Source: Diphasiastrum complanatum (taxonomy: Eukaryota > Streptophyta > Lycopodiopsida > Lycopodiales > Lycopodiaceae). Taken from it: DNA of 64,000 nt. The position numbers and the translations under genes were made by a program. Numbering within the stretch: the stretch's first letter is position 1; each line of letters starts with the position of its first letter. Where the stretch lies: NCBI GenBank assembly GCA_029204225.1, contig CM055094.1:7299143-7363142 (forward strand). The letters run 5' to 3'. The notes under the pieces were generated by a model. It ran no database searches. It saw only the letters and a list, made by a program, of their open reading frames with translations, and was not told where the DNA came from. Shown here piece after piece: positions 26,330-38,359 of the stretch.

Positions 26330-26904
26330 TTTTAGCCAACAAATTGTAGGTATTTATTCGTAATTTTTTTGGCAAAATTTGTCAAAATAATTGCGTAAAT
26401 TCATTTCTGCATTTTTTTTTCAAAATAGTGTATAAAAATTGCGAAAAATAAATTCGCAATTTATATTCTATTGCGAATTTATTTTCCACAAATTTTGTAC
26501 ACTATTTTGAAAAAATTTACGAAAATGAATTTTCGCAATATTTTTTACAATTTTTGCACAAAAAATTGCGGAAAAATATCCACAATTTTTGCCACAACAA
26601 TTGTGGAAATGAATTTTTGCAATTTTTGTCCAAAAAATCTGGCAATTATTATGCCAAAAACGGAGTCCGCAATTATTATGTCAAAAAATTGCGGGTGGGT
26701 TTTTGCAATTTTTTTATTGTTAATTTAGCCATAAAAATTGCAGAAAATTAGCCAAAAAAATTGCAGGACCGAATTTGCGGATTTGTCAAAAAAATTTGCG
26801 AAATCCGTTTTCGCAATTTTTTTGGCAAAAAATGGCAAAAATTATAGAAATTTTCGCAATTTTTGCCATTTTTTCCGCAATTTTTGTCACCTTTTTTTGT
26901 AGTG
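26330..26904 (+). mobile_element. CACTA-like transposon end with subterminal repeat array
   Basis: The right edge reads CTTTTTTTGTAGTG, the complement of a CACTACAAAAAAAG terminus, which is typical of the CACTA superfamily. Inside it are more than fifteen copies of AAATTGCGGAAA / TTTCCGCAATTT-type motifs in both orientations, the arrangement of subterminal transposase-binding repeats. The opposite CACTA end was not found. Open frames here consist of the repeats and are not genes. Confidence 0.55.
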
Positions 26905-27564
26905 AACCCTCCAGTCTCTGAACATATTCCTATCAAATGCCTCATGACAGAGCTCTCTCATGTAAGCTAGGGCCTCCTTCCTCTTAACATCCTCAACTAT
27001 AACCCCTGACATATCAATGTCATAGTATAATATCAGATCGGCTCTAGTAAGTGGGGCGTTGTAACCAGGTTGTGGTGCGTTACGCACGGGTTAGTCATCT
27101 CTATATCTAGGCTCCTCAAAATCATCGTCACCTCCACAAGCAAAAAAACAACCACCTAAATGACTCTTACGTGGTGCTGACCTAGCAACGCGAGGTGTGG
27201 AGGTCTGAGGAGTATACCTATGTGGTGAGGGCCTCTATGATGGTATGGCTGAGGGCCTCTGTGATGGTACATGTGAATGTGCACTAGTAGGGGGCCTCTG
27301 AGGACTACCTTATTGTGAGGCCGCTAGAGAGTTTAACATGGACCTATACTGCTGGAGAACAACATCCATTTGTTCTCTTTGCCTAGCAGATGCACTACTT
27401 AACCAGTTCATACACTCTTCATGAGACGGAGACCCAAGAGATGGAGGGGTCAGACATCTACATATTAAAAATGAACTACGATTAAGATAACAATGATGAA
27501 CATAAAACATAAAATTAACTATAACTACAAACCTAAACATAAACTTTATTCTCTTTTTATTCAA
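26905..27564 (-). pseudogene. Interrupted coding relic, possibly CACTA-associated
   Basis: Minus-strand segments 27564-27310 (with ECMNWLSSASARQREQMDVV) and 27087-26905 (RADLILYYDIDMSGVI, AYMRELCHEAFDRNMF) could be exons of one gene with a proline/serine-rich linker between. The second stops being coding at the CACTA-like terminus at 26904, as if that element had inserted into it. No family can be named with confidence. Confidence 0.3.
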
Positions 27565-27993
27565 TTTCTCTCTGATAATCTTTACCTCTGTTCCACTGTT
27601 TCTAAATCTTTAATTTAAATCTTTTACCCTAAATCTTTTATATCATGTCCTCATGTATACCCTTTCTATAAATCCTTTAATCTAAACTCTAAAGACTAAA
27701 GCCCTTTTCAACTGTCTTACTTGTTTTCATGATTTTAAAATGTTTGTCTTTATCAAACTGTAGCATATGCCCTTCACATTATTTTAGAAAGTTTCAATTG
27801 AAATAAAATACCCACAAACAAACCAACAAGATTTTAATAAAACAAAACAACAATATTTCAACAAAACAAAGAAACAAGATTCACAATAAACAATGCTCAC
27901 CTTGTCTCCAAAAACTTTGTTTCAAAAGCTTTACCCCAAGAAACTTTACTCCAAATTGAGGATACTATGATAAAAGTGAGAAAAAAGAGTGTC

Positions 27994-28001
<8 letters not shown>

Positions 28002-28070
<69 letters not shown>
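28002..28070. repeat. (GA)n microsatellite
   Basis: About 34 GA units, ending in GACAGAGACAAAGAG. Confidence 0.95.
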
Positions 28071-28076
<6 letters not shown>

Positions 28077-28829
28077 CAAAGAGGGAGAGCAAGCTGTACT
28101 CAAACTACTTTAACTCTAATGAAAGAGAAACAAAAGAGTGTCAATGAGAGAGATAAAAGGATAAAGAGTCATCAAGGTTTTCAAAAAACTTACTTTACTC
28201 CAAGCCCTACTCCAAGCTTTACACCCTTTTAAATAGCTTTACTCATTTTGAGAAGCTTTCTTATGCTCTCTTTGAAAAGGTTTACAAGCTTTTAAATAGC
28301 TTTACCTCAAGCTTTTGAAAAGCTTTAACTCTGATGAAAAAAAAAAACAAAAGAATGTCAATGAGAGAGAAAAGAACATAAACAACAATAAACACAAATG
28401 TAACAAAGCAAAACAAGTAAACTTTTGAATGTTGGCTATGGTGCTTACCTTTGTGTCCAATGCTTAACTTTTTGCTCAAGCCTTGGCTATGGTAAGAAGG
28501 TAAAGCTTTGGCTGTGACAAAAGAACATAAACAACAATAAATACAAATGTATCAAAGAAAAACAAGTAAATTATTAAATGTTGGCTATGGTGCTCACCTT
28601 CTTGTCCAATGCTCCACTTTTTCTCTAAGCCCTGGCTATGGTGAAAAGGTAGAGAGCTTGGCTGTGACAAAAAAACATAAGAAAGATCAAGCATCATTAG
28701 AAGAGCCATAGAGAGCAGCACCATCGCTAGGCGCAAAAATATCCTCTTCTTCGCGCTCAAAAATCGAAAATCAAAATGAAAAGAAACCGCGACGTGCCAA
28801 GCAATTCGGCTTCCGGTAATCGACTCTAT

Positions 28830-28955
28830 GGTCGACGCTTGCAGCATCGATTACCAGAACTTAGTAGATGTTATGGCCGACGCTGCTTAGTAGACGCTAT
28901 GGTCGACGCTGCTAGCGTTGACCATAGCGTCTACCAAGTTCTAGTAATCGACGCT
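28830..28955. repeat. Large imperfect hairpin of GTAGACGCTATGGTCGACGCT motifs
   Basis: The 21-bp arms 28890-28910 and 28914-28934 are complementary with one mismatch and a 3-base loop. Outer segments (CGATTACCAGAACTT near 28850 and AAGTTCTAGTAATCG near 28935) extend the pairing, again with one mismatch. It lies just before the AATTGC array and may belong to the same element end. Confidence 0.65.
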
Positions 28956-28959
28956 AGCC

Positions 28960-29729
28960 CAAAAATTGCAGAAATTTTTTTTTGCAATTCTTGCCGTGAT
29001 GACAAAAATTGCGAAAGTTTTCCGCAATTTTGTCCGCAATTTTTCGCAATTTTCTCCACAATTTTCGCAATTTATGCCATGTCTAAAAATTGCGGAATTT
29101 TTTTCTGCAGTTTTGTCTGCAATTCCTACCACGACGGGAGAAATTGCGGAAAACTTTTTGCAATTTTTTCTGCAATTTCAGCCGCGAAAAGTTTTCCGCA
29201 ATTTCTGCCATGGCCTAAAAATTACAAAAAAAAAAATCCACAATTTTGTCTGCAATTTCTACCAGGATGAGAAAAATTGCAAAAAACTTTTTACAGTTTT
29301 TTTTGCAATTTCTGCCGCTAAAACATTTTTCGCAATTTCTGCCATGGCCTAAAAATTGCAAAAATTTGTTTCCACAATTTTTTCTGTAACTTTTACCATG
29401 ACAGGGGAAATTGCGAAAAATTTTATTCAATGTTTTCTACAATTTCTTCCGCAAAATTTTTTTTCGCAATTTTGGTTACGACTAAAAAATTGCGCAAAAT
29501 CTTTTCCACACTTTTTTTTCGCAAATTCTGTGATGACGACAAAAAACTTTTGCAATTTTTTTCGCAATTTCTACCATGATGGTAGAAATTGCGGACGATA
29601 TTCTACAATTTCTGCCATAACGGTATAAATTGCGAATTTTTTTTGCAAATTTTTGGCTTTCCGCAATTTCGACCAAAAAAAATTGCAAAATTTTTTGTTT
29701 CGCAATTTTTGCCACCTTTTCTTGTAGTG
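28960..29729 (+). mobile_element. Second CACTA-like end with AATTGC subterminal array
   Basis: This stretch repeats the motif AAAATTGC(G/A)(G/A)AAA and its complement at least twenty times and ends in CTTTTCTTGTAGTG, the complement of CACTACAAGAAAAG. It resembles 26330-26904 in motif, terminus and orientation, so the two are separate ends of related elements, not the two ends of one element. Confidence 0.6.
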
Positions 29730-32533
29730 TTGTAAGCCATATATATAGCATTGTACAAGATATACTTCTCCATAATCGAATAATGGAACCATCTGCTGAA
29801 ATTCTTGATTGTACTCAACAACTATAGTTATCTTGTCAAAGAACACCATTGGATGAAGTCAGATCGATTAAAATTTAACCAATTCTCAGAAAGAAAGTCA
29901 TGAACGATATTCCACCATGATTGAACATGTCCTTGGAAACCCGATGAAGCAAAGAAAAACATACTACTGTCACAATACCTCCACTATAGTAGAAGTTATA
30001 TTCCAAATCTTCTAGCCAATTGTCTACATTAATGGAGTGAATGCTTCTATAAAAGGTAGGACTAACGTATTCAGACAGTCGTTGGTTGTAACAGTAATGA
30101 CTCTATTGATGAGCTGTGACTTTCCACCATTCATTGATATGGTTTGTGGATAAATGCTCCAGAGCAAGTGCACGATCCATCATATCACGTAATACCATAA
30201 AATTGGCTGCATGAATGGATCTGTAAAGAGTTGGTCACTTTTTTGATAGGCACTTGAAGGAAATACACATAGTAGTTCAAACATTTTCTATAATCAAATT
30301 TTGTCTTCCGAACCAATGCCAAGAATTGTTGATTGTATTATTTTACAGATCCAGTTTGTTTGAGAGATTCAAATGATTTTATGTAGAATCTTGTAAAACT
30401 ATCAACGCAAGCAATTTTGAATTTACTCCAAATCTTTCTGATTGGATGTGCTTGAGTATCCCACCATGTTCACATTCTAGCATGTGACAAATTAAAACAT
30501 GTGACAAAAATAGTCTTTGTACATTTAGTGCATTTGCAACCTTCATTTGTGATGGAGTGGTGTCTTGGCTTTCCAAAGAGCAATATACTATATCACTATC
30601 CTCAACCAAATCGGAGTACACCACTATTACAAATAAAAAAATTATGACATAAATCAATATACATACATGTGATGGATCTCAACAGGTCTACGTCGACTGG
30701 TGGAAGAGCTTGAAGATGAACCAGTCATAGTTGTTCATTGAACTTTAGTCTTGCTTGCTCTTTTTTTCTGTGATAGATCTCAACTTTTTTTTCTTTCTCT
30801 AAATCACATGGAGGTACGATAATTTCCCTAGAATTCATAATTTCAATCAAATGTCATTGTAAGAATAAATTTGCAAGAGAAATTATACAATCATATTCGT
30901 ATAACAAATAAAGTGCAATTGAAGTCAATATCAATAACAATATACACCTGTTGTTGCAATCATGAGATGAATCGCTATCTGCTAATGATGACATCGTCCA
31001 TGACATATACACACTATAGCCAGCTACTCTATATCACATCATAAGTAATCATTATGAGACCGTATGTACTGAACAAATACAATAAATTTTGTTAAGGACA
31101 TGCCAACATCTGATCCACATATATTCTAGTTCTGCTTAATGAAAATTTAATATTCTAGTAACATTCTTATTAAGAAAATTGCTTGGGTGGGGCACTACAT
31201 AAAGATGCCCTAAAGATGATAAGGTCCATATGGCCTCTTGTAGTAATCAAAATAGCTATCTCAAACTGAAATTTAACTTAATATTTGTCTTCTTCTTTCA
31301 AACCTTCACCAAAATCACTCAACCGAAAATCCATTATAATTTTCAATTCTATAATATTCGTCATGTCCTAAATTTTCATTAAGTATCATAAACTTGCAAT
31401 TTGAATATGCTAGTACTATAAGCCAAACTTCTTAACAATCTTTTCAGTTCTATTTCATCCATGTAGATAGTGCGCACAGGCCTATCTCAACTGATTTAAA
31501 GACCACATAGCAGTCAATGTTCGAAGCTTTCAGTTTGAGCTCTTGTCCAAGATGAGTGATGATCTCACTCAGCCTTTCTTTCAAGATGGAATGATCAAAA
31601 TCAAACAATCAATCATATACTCAATCGATTGTCCAGTGCTCAATCACTCATTTGATTAATTAATACACGGATTGAGTTAGTCAGTGATAAATCTCTTTGA
31701 ATTGGCCTAGTGTGCCATGGTATCTCATGACGAGCAATCAAAATGAGGTTCATACTGACAAATGTTAGGCGTCTCGATGTCTAGATTCAGAGTAACTCTT
31801 AATTTCAATATGTTATTTGTGACAAGCTCAATTGCAATCTTGCAATATACTTTGGGAGTTCAGCTTCGACAATTATGTGTGTCATTACATGGCCACAATT
31901 CTATGGTCACAATTACATGGATGGTTCCTATAGTCACAAAAAATTCTATCATTGTTGGCATTCTCATAATGAGCTAGAAAGGTATTCTTATTACCAAAGG
32001 TATGTTGCATGGGTGTTCCACCCCTCTCTCTACAATTAGTCTCTTCAGAATCCTTAATCGTTTGGCTTAAGCTATTTGAGTGTGATTCAAGGGTGGGTAA
32101 TTAATATGGTTGTGAAATCAGAATGGTCTCCTTTGAAATATACATTTGCCCTTTTTATCTATGGTTGCTTTGTATGTGAGATGATGTTCCTCATTCAATT
32201 CCACTCATTTAGCCATGCAAATGACACTTGGATTCGCTCACAATTGTATGAGAAAAGTCTAGGTCCATTCTCATTCATATGACTATAGTTGATTAATACC
32301 CAATGCAAATCTATAGTTTTATCGATCATAGAGTCAATCACTTGATATGATACTCAATTATTTGATTAATTGATAAATTATCGAGTAGGATGATTATATG
32401 TATGATCGAGTGATTGTTCGATAAAATGATCAAAACAATGTTAGTCAATCATATTCTCGACGACCATTAATCAACATTTTTATTACAATTGTAAATGACA
32501 TTTTAACTAATTAGTATGACTTCATATAAGTTT
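29730..32533. other. AT-rich stretch with no secure gene
   Basis: The minus-strand frame 30379-30657 contains CEHGGILKHIQSERFGVNSK, which I cannot place in a family. The remainder has no long frame, no terminal repeats and no RNA gene that I recognise. Confidence 0.4.
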
Positions 32534-33215
32534 TGTAAAAATTACAGCAAATAAGGATCCTAAAACACTTGAAATGATGAGGGAAACAATAGATTATGAT
32601 TTCATAAGATTAGCACAAGTTGAACCATCAAAATCCATCAAAAATCTATGCTTGAACCTCACTAAATGGCCCAAATCCTTGAAGAAGGCTTCACACGTGT
32701 GAAAGTACGGCCTCCCACAGTCTGAGTACTGTACACCAGACCTACATTCAATCCTATAATCATTAGTAATCACAAGCACTCAAACAATTATGAACATAGA
32801 GAGCAATTGCACCATTATGAGAGAAAAATCATGAAATTGCTTGATTGATTTTGGTGAGATATCATCACCTATATATACATGATCCATCACGGTTTTGGGA
32901 AGGTATGAGTAGCCCTAAACCTATCCCTAATGCTAATTTTGGTGGATCTTTCATCCCTACCAAGTTAGGGTTGGAATCTTGGAGATCCCTCAACAATGCA
33001 AAAATTACCAAAAATAGCTCCTATTTTTTCTCCCTTGTATCTAAGCATAATTTGGACTCATTCCAAAGGTTCTAACACTTAGGTCTACTTGAGAACATCC
33101 TTATGAATGGAATCCTATGCTATTTGGCACGTGTGACAAGCCACATCATGACCATCTAACTATTTACAAGTCATATGACCAAAACTAGTCAAGCTAGAAT
33201 TGTGAATTTTTAACA
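32534..33215 (-). repeat. 3' LTR of the young Copia element
   Basis: 682 bp, same ends as the 5' LTR, preceded on the element strand by a polypurine tract and followed by the AGTTT target duplication. Confidence 0.95.
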
Positions 33216-33226
33216 CTCCTCCTCAC
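33216..33226 (-). promoter_or_regulatory. Polypurine tract of the young Copia element
   Basis: GTGAGGAGGAG on the minus strand lies directly before the 3' LTR start and would prime plus-strand synthesis. Confidence 0.85.
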
Positions 33227-33229
33227 TAT

Positions 33230-34830
33230 CTAGCTTGGTTCAATCATTGCTTTACTAATCACTCCAAGTGATGATCTGAAATTCATAAAAGGTGTCTTTT
33301 GAAGTGGTTTAGTAAGTAGATCAGCTACACATTCATTGCTTGGAACATGCTCCAAAGCAATCTCCTTGGCTTGCACCATTTCTCTCACAAAGTGATGGCA
33401 TATCTCAATGTGCTTAGATCTTGCATGGAAGATTGGGTTAGATGCAAGGTGTTGGGCTGATATATTGTCATTGAAGATGATTGTGCCTCCTCTGAATCCA
33501 TGATCTTTAGTTCCACCAATAATCTCTTGATCCAAAGTACCTCCTTTGTAGTGGTTGTCAAAGCTTTGTACTCGGCCTCGGTTGAAGATAGAGATATAGT
33601 TTCTTGCTTTTTTGAAAGCCATGAAACCACACCTTCTCCTATGAAAGTTGAATAGGCACTTGTTGATTTCCTATCCCTCTTGTCCCCTGCAAAATCTGAA
33701 TCACTAAATGCATGAAGGTTAATCACATCTCCTCTATATAGAATCCCAAAATCCAATGTACCCGAGATGTATCTTAGAATCCTCTTAGCCTTTTTCCAGT
33801 GGATATTCAATGGATTTTGCATGTATTGGCTCAACCTACATACACTAAAGCTAAGATCTGGTCTAGTTATAGTGATCCACATTAAGGAACCTATAAGTTG
33901 CCTAAACAAAGTGATGTCCATGAAGGATCTTTCATCATCTTCATTTGGCACTTTTACATCTTGCTCCATTGGTGTGTCAACACTTTTGCATACTTCCATC
34001 TTAAACTTCTTCAAAAGACTTTGAGCATAGTTTACTTGACTTATAAAGATAAAATCAGACCCTCTAAGTACTTCTATGCCTAAGATGAAGTGAAGACACC
34101 CTAGATCTACCATCTTGAACTCTAAGGATAGATCTATCTTGATTTTTTCAATACCATCAACACTATTTCCACTAATGATGATGTCATCTACATAAATGAG
34201 TAAAAGTACAATACCAACATCATCAAACTTAATGTAAAGAGTGGGATCATATTCACTTTGAACAAAAGAAAGTGAAATAAGATAGCAATGTAGTTTGAAT
34301 TCCAAGATCTCGAGGCTTGCTTCAAGCCATAGATGCTTCTTTGGAGATGGCATACTTTGTTCTCCATTCCATGCTTGATGAACCCTTGTGGCTGCTCCAT
34401 ATAGATATCCTCTTCCAAAAAACCATTCAAGAAAGCATTAGACATCCATTTGACATAGAATCCATCCAAAATGTGATGCAAGTGCAATGATTAGTCTTAT
34501 TGTGACCATCTTGGCCACGGGTGCAAAAGTTTCCTCATAGTCTATCCCTCTCTCTTGAGCATAGCCTTTTGCAACTAATCTTGCTTTATGTTTGTTAACA
34601 CTCCCATTTGCATTCAACTTAAGCTTGAAGACCCACTTGCATCCTATTACATTCCTTTGAGGTCTCTCAACAAGCAACCAAGTTTCATTCTCAATCAAGG
34701 CATCATACTCATCCAACATAGCTTTATACCATTCTTTGGAGTGCAATGCATCTTCAACATTAGATGGTTCTTTAAAACCAGATAAAGCATAAGAAGTGGA
34801 TGATATACCCTCAACTTGCTGTCCTTTGCC
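33230..34830 (-). pseudogene. Copia reverse transcriptase-RNase H, frameshifted
   Basis: Read on the minus strand from 34830: linker, then ENETWLLVERPQ, CKWVFKLK and [13 protein letters not shown] (RT fingers); QMDV, where the frame breaks near 34440; NAFLNGFLEEDIYMEQPQGF; CHLQRSIYGLKQASRSW; a second break near 34340; then LLIYVDDIIISG (catalytic YVDD), FRQLIGSLMWITITRPDLSF, and RNase H with SDSDFAGD and LSSTEAEYKAL. A third break near 33500 precedes HARSKHIEICHHFVRE and DLLTKPL. Three or more frameshifts make it non-functional even though the LTRs are nearly identical. Confidence 0.85.
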
Positions 34831-34844
34831 TTGATATGTGAGCC

Positions 34845-35986
34845 TTGATGGTTATTGTAGGAATGTACAAAACACCTTCTATGTTGATCTTTTTGGAAGA
34901 TCCTAAGCAAAGGGGAATGCTACCAACTCCTTCAATCTTACAAGCTTCATCATTTGCTGTATAGATAGACTTTATAGGTCCATCATAAGATAAGAGAGAA
35001 GAGAAAAACTCCCTTTTACTAGTCATGTGTGAACTAGCACCCGAGTCAATCCACCAAGGATCTTCTCCTTTAAAGCTTGTTGAAGAAAATATGGACATCA
35101 TGAGAGAGTCCTCATGTGAACTCTCCTCCTCCTCCTCTTTGCTCATGTTGGCTTGGCTTTGATCTTGCTTCCTCTTGAAGCATTCCGAGGCATAATGCCC
35201 CATCTTGCTACAATAGTAGCACTTCACCTTTGATTTGTCCTTCTTGACTTTGGTGGTTGATGGAGATGCCTTTGGGGGTCCTTCTTGATCCTCAAGCTTT
35301 GTAGACTTCTTGAATGTTGATCCTTTGCCTTTGGACTTGCCTTTTCCTTTGGTGAAGAGAGCTTGGTCATATCCACCTTGGATGGAAAGCCTATCCATCC
35401 TCTCTTGCATTTGGCTCCTTCTTGATTCCTCGGCCATGAGTGTGCCTTGGAGTTCTTCAAGTATGGGTAGCTTACCCATAATTGCATATCCCTGAACCAA
35501 ATTGTCAAATTCAAAGCTTAGTCCATTCAATATGAGTTGAACAAGCTCTTCATCCTTGATAGGGTCACCTATAAAGGCTAGCTCTTTGTTCAATTCCTTT
35601 ACTCTTAGGACAAAAGTATGTGCACTCTCTCCTTTCTTTTGATAGCTTCTATAGATTTGATTCTTCAAAGCTAACATTCTAGTTTGGTTCTTGGATTCAT
35701 AGACCTTTTGCAAAGTCTCCCAAGCATCTTGAGCTGAAGTGCAATCTCCTACCTCTCTTAAGAGTTCATTTGCAACATTCATTTTTATGCAATGTAGTGC
35801 AACATTGCACCTCTTGATGTATTTGGCTTTTTCTTGAGGATGAATAGGTTCACCCTCCTTACCATTTACAATTTCCATAAGATCTTGCATGATCATAATA
35901 GATTCCATTCTAACTTTCCATATGGAATAGTTAGTTTTGTTGAGCCTTTCATTAGTATCCAAAAGATATGCATTTATAGATGCCAT
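34845..35986 (-). CDS. Copia Gag-protease, truncated before integrase
   Basis: ATG at 35986. The first 200 residues match the Copia gag core (KLNKTNYSIWKVRMESIM, DAWETLQKVYESKNQTRMLA). A CCHC knuckle CYYCSKMGHYASEC follows at about residue 255. The protease has WWIDSGASSHMT (Asp-Ser-Gly active site) at about residue 312, followed by GVLYIPT. The natural frame ends there: the next codons belong to the RT linker in another frame and run into a TGA at 34811. Gag forms the virus-like particle and protease cleaves the polyprotein. The reading frame up to the junction is intact. The usual GAG-pre-integrase and integrase core, roughly 1.3 kb in relatives, are gone. Confidence 0.85.
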
Positions 35987-36784
35987 CTAGTCTCCTAATC
36001 AAGGACTTGACACAAATGAAGGTTACTTCTATTGATTTGATTGAAGGTCTACCTTATCCCACTTCTTAGGGACCTAAAAAGATCAGTAATAGACTTCCTA
36101 TAAAGATCTAAGAATGATCTCTAACAAAATCAAATCATAGAATACTAGAAACAATGCACTTGCTTGATTGAAGTAGACAATACTAGTAGAATTGCCCCTC
36201 TTTCTATAAAGAACATTAAAGCTTCCAAATGATCTGATCAAGAGTGAATTCCAGCAACCTAATATACTTCCAAAATCACTTGTAAAAGATCTAAATGGAA
36301 CTTAATGAGGATGCAACACAATCTACTATCCAATCACAAGCAAAAAATGATCAAAATTGATGAAAAATTGATCTAATTTGGTGCATAAGTCAAGCAATGG
36401 TTGGACTGAACCTAAATCACTTTAGGAGGTGCCTACTACACCTTAGAACAGCCTTGAAGAGTCCCCAAAACTCTGATCTTCCCTCTCCTTGAATGCTAGA
36501 AAGCCTCCTCTATGAAATCACCTCCAAAACTCGCTTAGAAATCAATGCTTGGAGCAAGCAAAACTTGTTATCTTGGTAATGTGAATTGAATTCAACTTTG
36601 CCTCTGGTTTTAGACACCTAAACACCTGCAAATGAAGTCACACAACACCAATCTCCAATGTATTTGACTCACTTTGAGTTCTAGAATCAATACTAGATGC
36701 TAAGATCCAATCTACACAAGATTTAGATCAAAACTTGTGATCAAATTGAATGAAAACCAAGGATTTAGCTCATTTCAGCCTTTA
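35987..36784 (-). other. Untranslated leader of the young Copia element
   Basis: About 800 bp between the primer binding site and the gag ATG. No open frame of note; it probably contains packaging signals, but none can be named. Confidence 0.6.
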
Positions 36785-36797
36785 GGCTCTGATACCA
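36785..36797 (-). promoter_or_regulatory. Primer binding site of the young Copia element
   Basis: TGGTATCAGAGCC on the minus strand begins at the base directly after the 5' LTR. It matches the initiator-Met tRNA 3' end. Confidence 0.92.
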
Positions 36798-37479
36798 TGT
36801 AAAAATTACAGCAAATAAGGATCCTAAAACACTTGAAATGATGAGGGAAACAATAGATTATGATTTCATAAGATTAGCACAAGTTGAACCATCAAAATCC
36901 ATCAAAAATCTATGCTTGAACCTCACTAAATGGCCCAAATCCTTGAAGAAGGCTTCACACGTGTGAAAGTACGGCCTCCCACAGTCTGAGTACTGTACAC
37001 CAGACCTACATTCAATCCTATAATCATTAGTAATCACAAGCACTCAAACAATTATGAACATAGAGAGCAATTGCACCATTATGAGAGAAAAATCATGAAA
37101 TTGCTTGATTGATTTTGGTGAGATATCATCACCTATATATACATGATCCATCACGGTTTTGGGCAGGTATGAGTAGCCCTAAACCTATCCCTAATGCTAA
37201 TTTTGGTGGATCTTTCATCCCTACCAAGTTAGGGTTGGAATCTTGGAGATCCCTCAACAATGCAGAAATTACCAAAAATAGCTCCTATTTTTTCTCCCTT
37301 GTATCTAAGCATAATTTGGACTCATTCCAAAGGTTCTAACACTTAGGTCTACTTGAGAACATCCTTATGAATGGAATCCTATGCTATTTGGCACGTGTGA
37401 CAAGCCACATCATGACCATCTAACTATTTACAAGTCATATGACCAAAACTAGTCAAGCTAGAATTGTGAATTTTTAACA
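36798..37479 (-). repeat. 5' LTR of the young Copia element
   Basis: 682 bp with TG...CA ends; on the element strand it starts TGTTAAAAATTC and ends ATTTTTACA. It equals the 3' LTR except at two sites. It drives transcription toward lower coordinates. The 61-residue and 76-residue open frames in each LTR are repeat copies, not genes. Confidence 0.95.
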
Positions 37480-37484
37480 AGTTT

Positions 37485-38359
37485 ATATAGGTCAAACACC
37501 AACAACTAGAAAAAATATCATATAGGTCACATATCATTAAGGTATTCAATATATCATAAATGCTATCAATCATGGATCCCCCATTTAGGAGGTCACATGA
37601 CAAAAAAATCATGTTTTCACTTTGACCATATAATTATGTCATGAAATCAAATCAAATCTATGACACCTAGATTTTTAACAAATCTAGATTTTCATGACAT
37701 CATCGATTTGATATAATATTGTGTCATAAAATCTCAAAAGATTTGTCAAATTAGTTGTTTAATAAAAACATGTACTATCATTATATCTCATGATTTTTTC
37801 TTTTATGTCAAATCTCAACAAAAATTAAAATTTATAAAAATATAGGATTTGTAAAAATTAGTTTTGTAAAAATTAAATGCTATCATAATGACCCATGATT
37901 TTATCTTATATGTTCAGTCATATTAAAAAAATATGTTTTATGTTTTTTCTTTATATTTTGGATCAAATTTCACAAAAAATTTTGCTCACTGAAGTGAGAG
38001 ACTAAAGTGTGAGATTTTGAAGTGCGGTGATGCAATCATCCGTTCAAAAACATAATATCCTCCCATAAAAGAAGTGACCAATGACTTGTGAAAGTTGGCC
38101 TTCAATAGCCATGAAAATTTCCATCCTTCGTGAAGTTCAAATAATGAGAGACTTCGTAAATGGGCCTTTTAGAAGTTGAAATAATGCCTTCACAATAATT
38201 TATCATAGTAGTTCAACTTTGAATATTGTCTTCCAAGCGGTCAGCAAGTTTCTTAGACAAACTATTTTAGACACTGTTGTAGCCACTTAGATAGTTCCAT
38301 AGATAATGCTATTGACAGTCAGAGTCTTAGACAATGTCTAGACAATTGCTTACTAGGAT
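37485..38359. other. AT-rich stretch, no gene recognised
   Basis: Continuation of the sequence into which the young Copia element inserted. No open frame with a family motif. Confidence 0.4.

Larger units (their letters stand above)
32534..37479 (-). mobile_element. Complete-ended, recently inserted Copia retrotransposon lacking integrase
   Basis: Two 682-bp LTRs bound the element and AGTTT is repeated directly outside it on both sides (32529-32533 and 37480-37484), a 5-bp target duplication. The LTRs differ at only two sites by eye (32900 A/37164 C and 33001 A/37265 G), about 99.7% identity. A Met-tRNA primer site and a polypurine tract are perfectly placed. The internal part is only about 3.6 kb: gag and protease are intact in frame, but the integrase region is deleted between protease and reverse transcriptase, and pol has frameshifts. 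Recent LTRs with a defective interior suggest mobilisation in trans. Confidence 0.92.

Noticed and set aside
26471-29849. Phe/Asn/Cys-rich open frames in several phases (FCNF, NCGK, IAKN repeats)
   Set aside because: They are translations of the AATTGC subterminal arrays, and every frame gives a similar repeat peptide.
30379-30657. Minus-strand frame as a Copia integrase piece
   Set aside because: The phrase CEHGGILKHIQS is suggestive of nothing specific, and no neighbouring retrotransposon domain supports it.
32594-32779. Duplicated 61-residue protein (identical at 36858-37043)
   Set aside because: Both copies lie inside the two LTRs of the young Copia element; the identity reflects LTR duplication.
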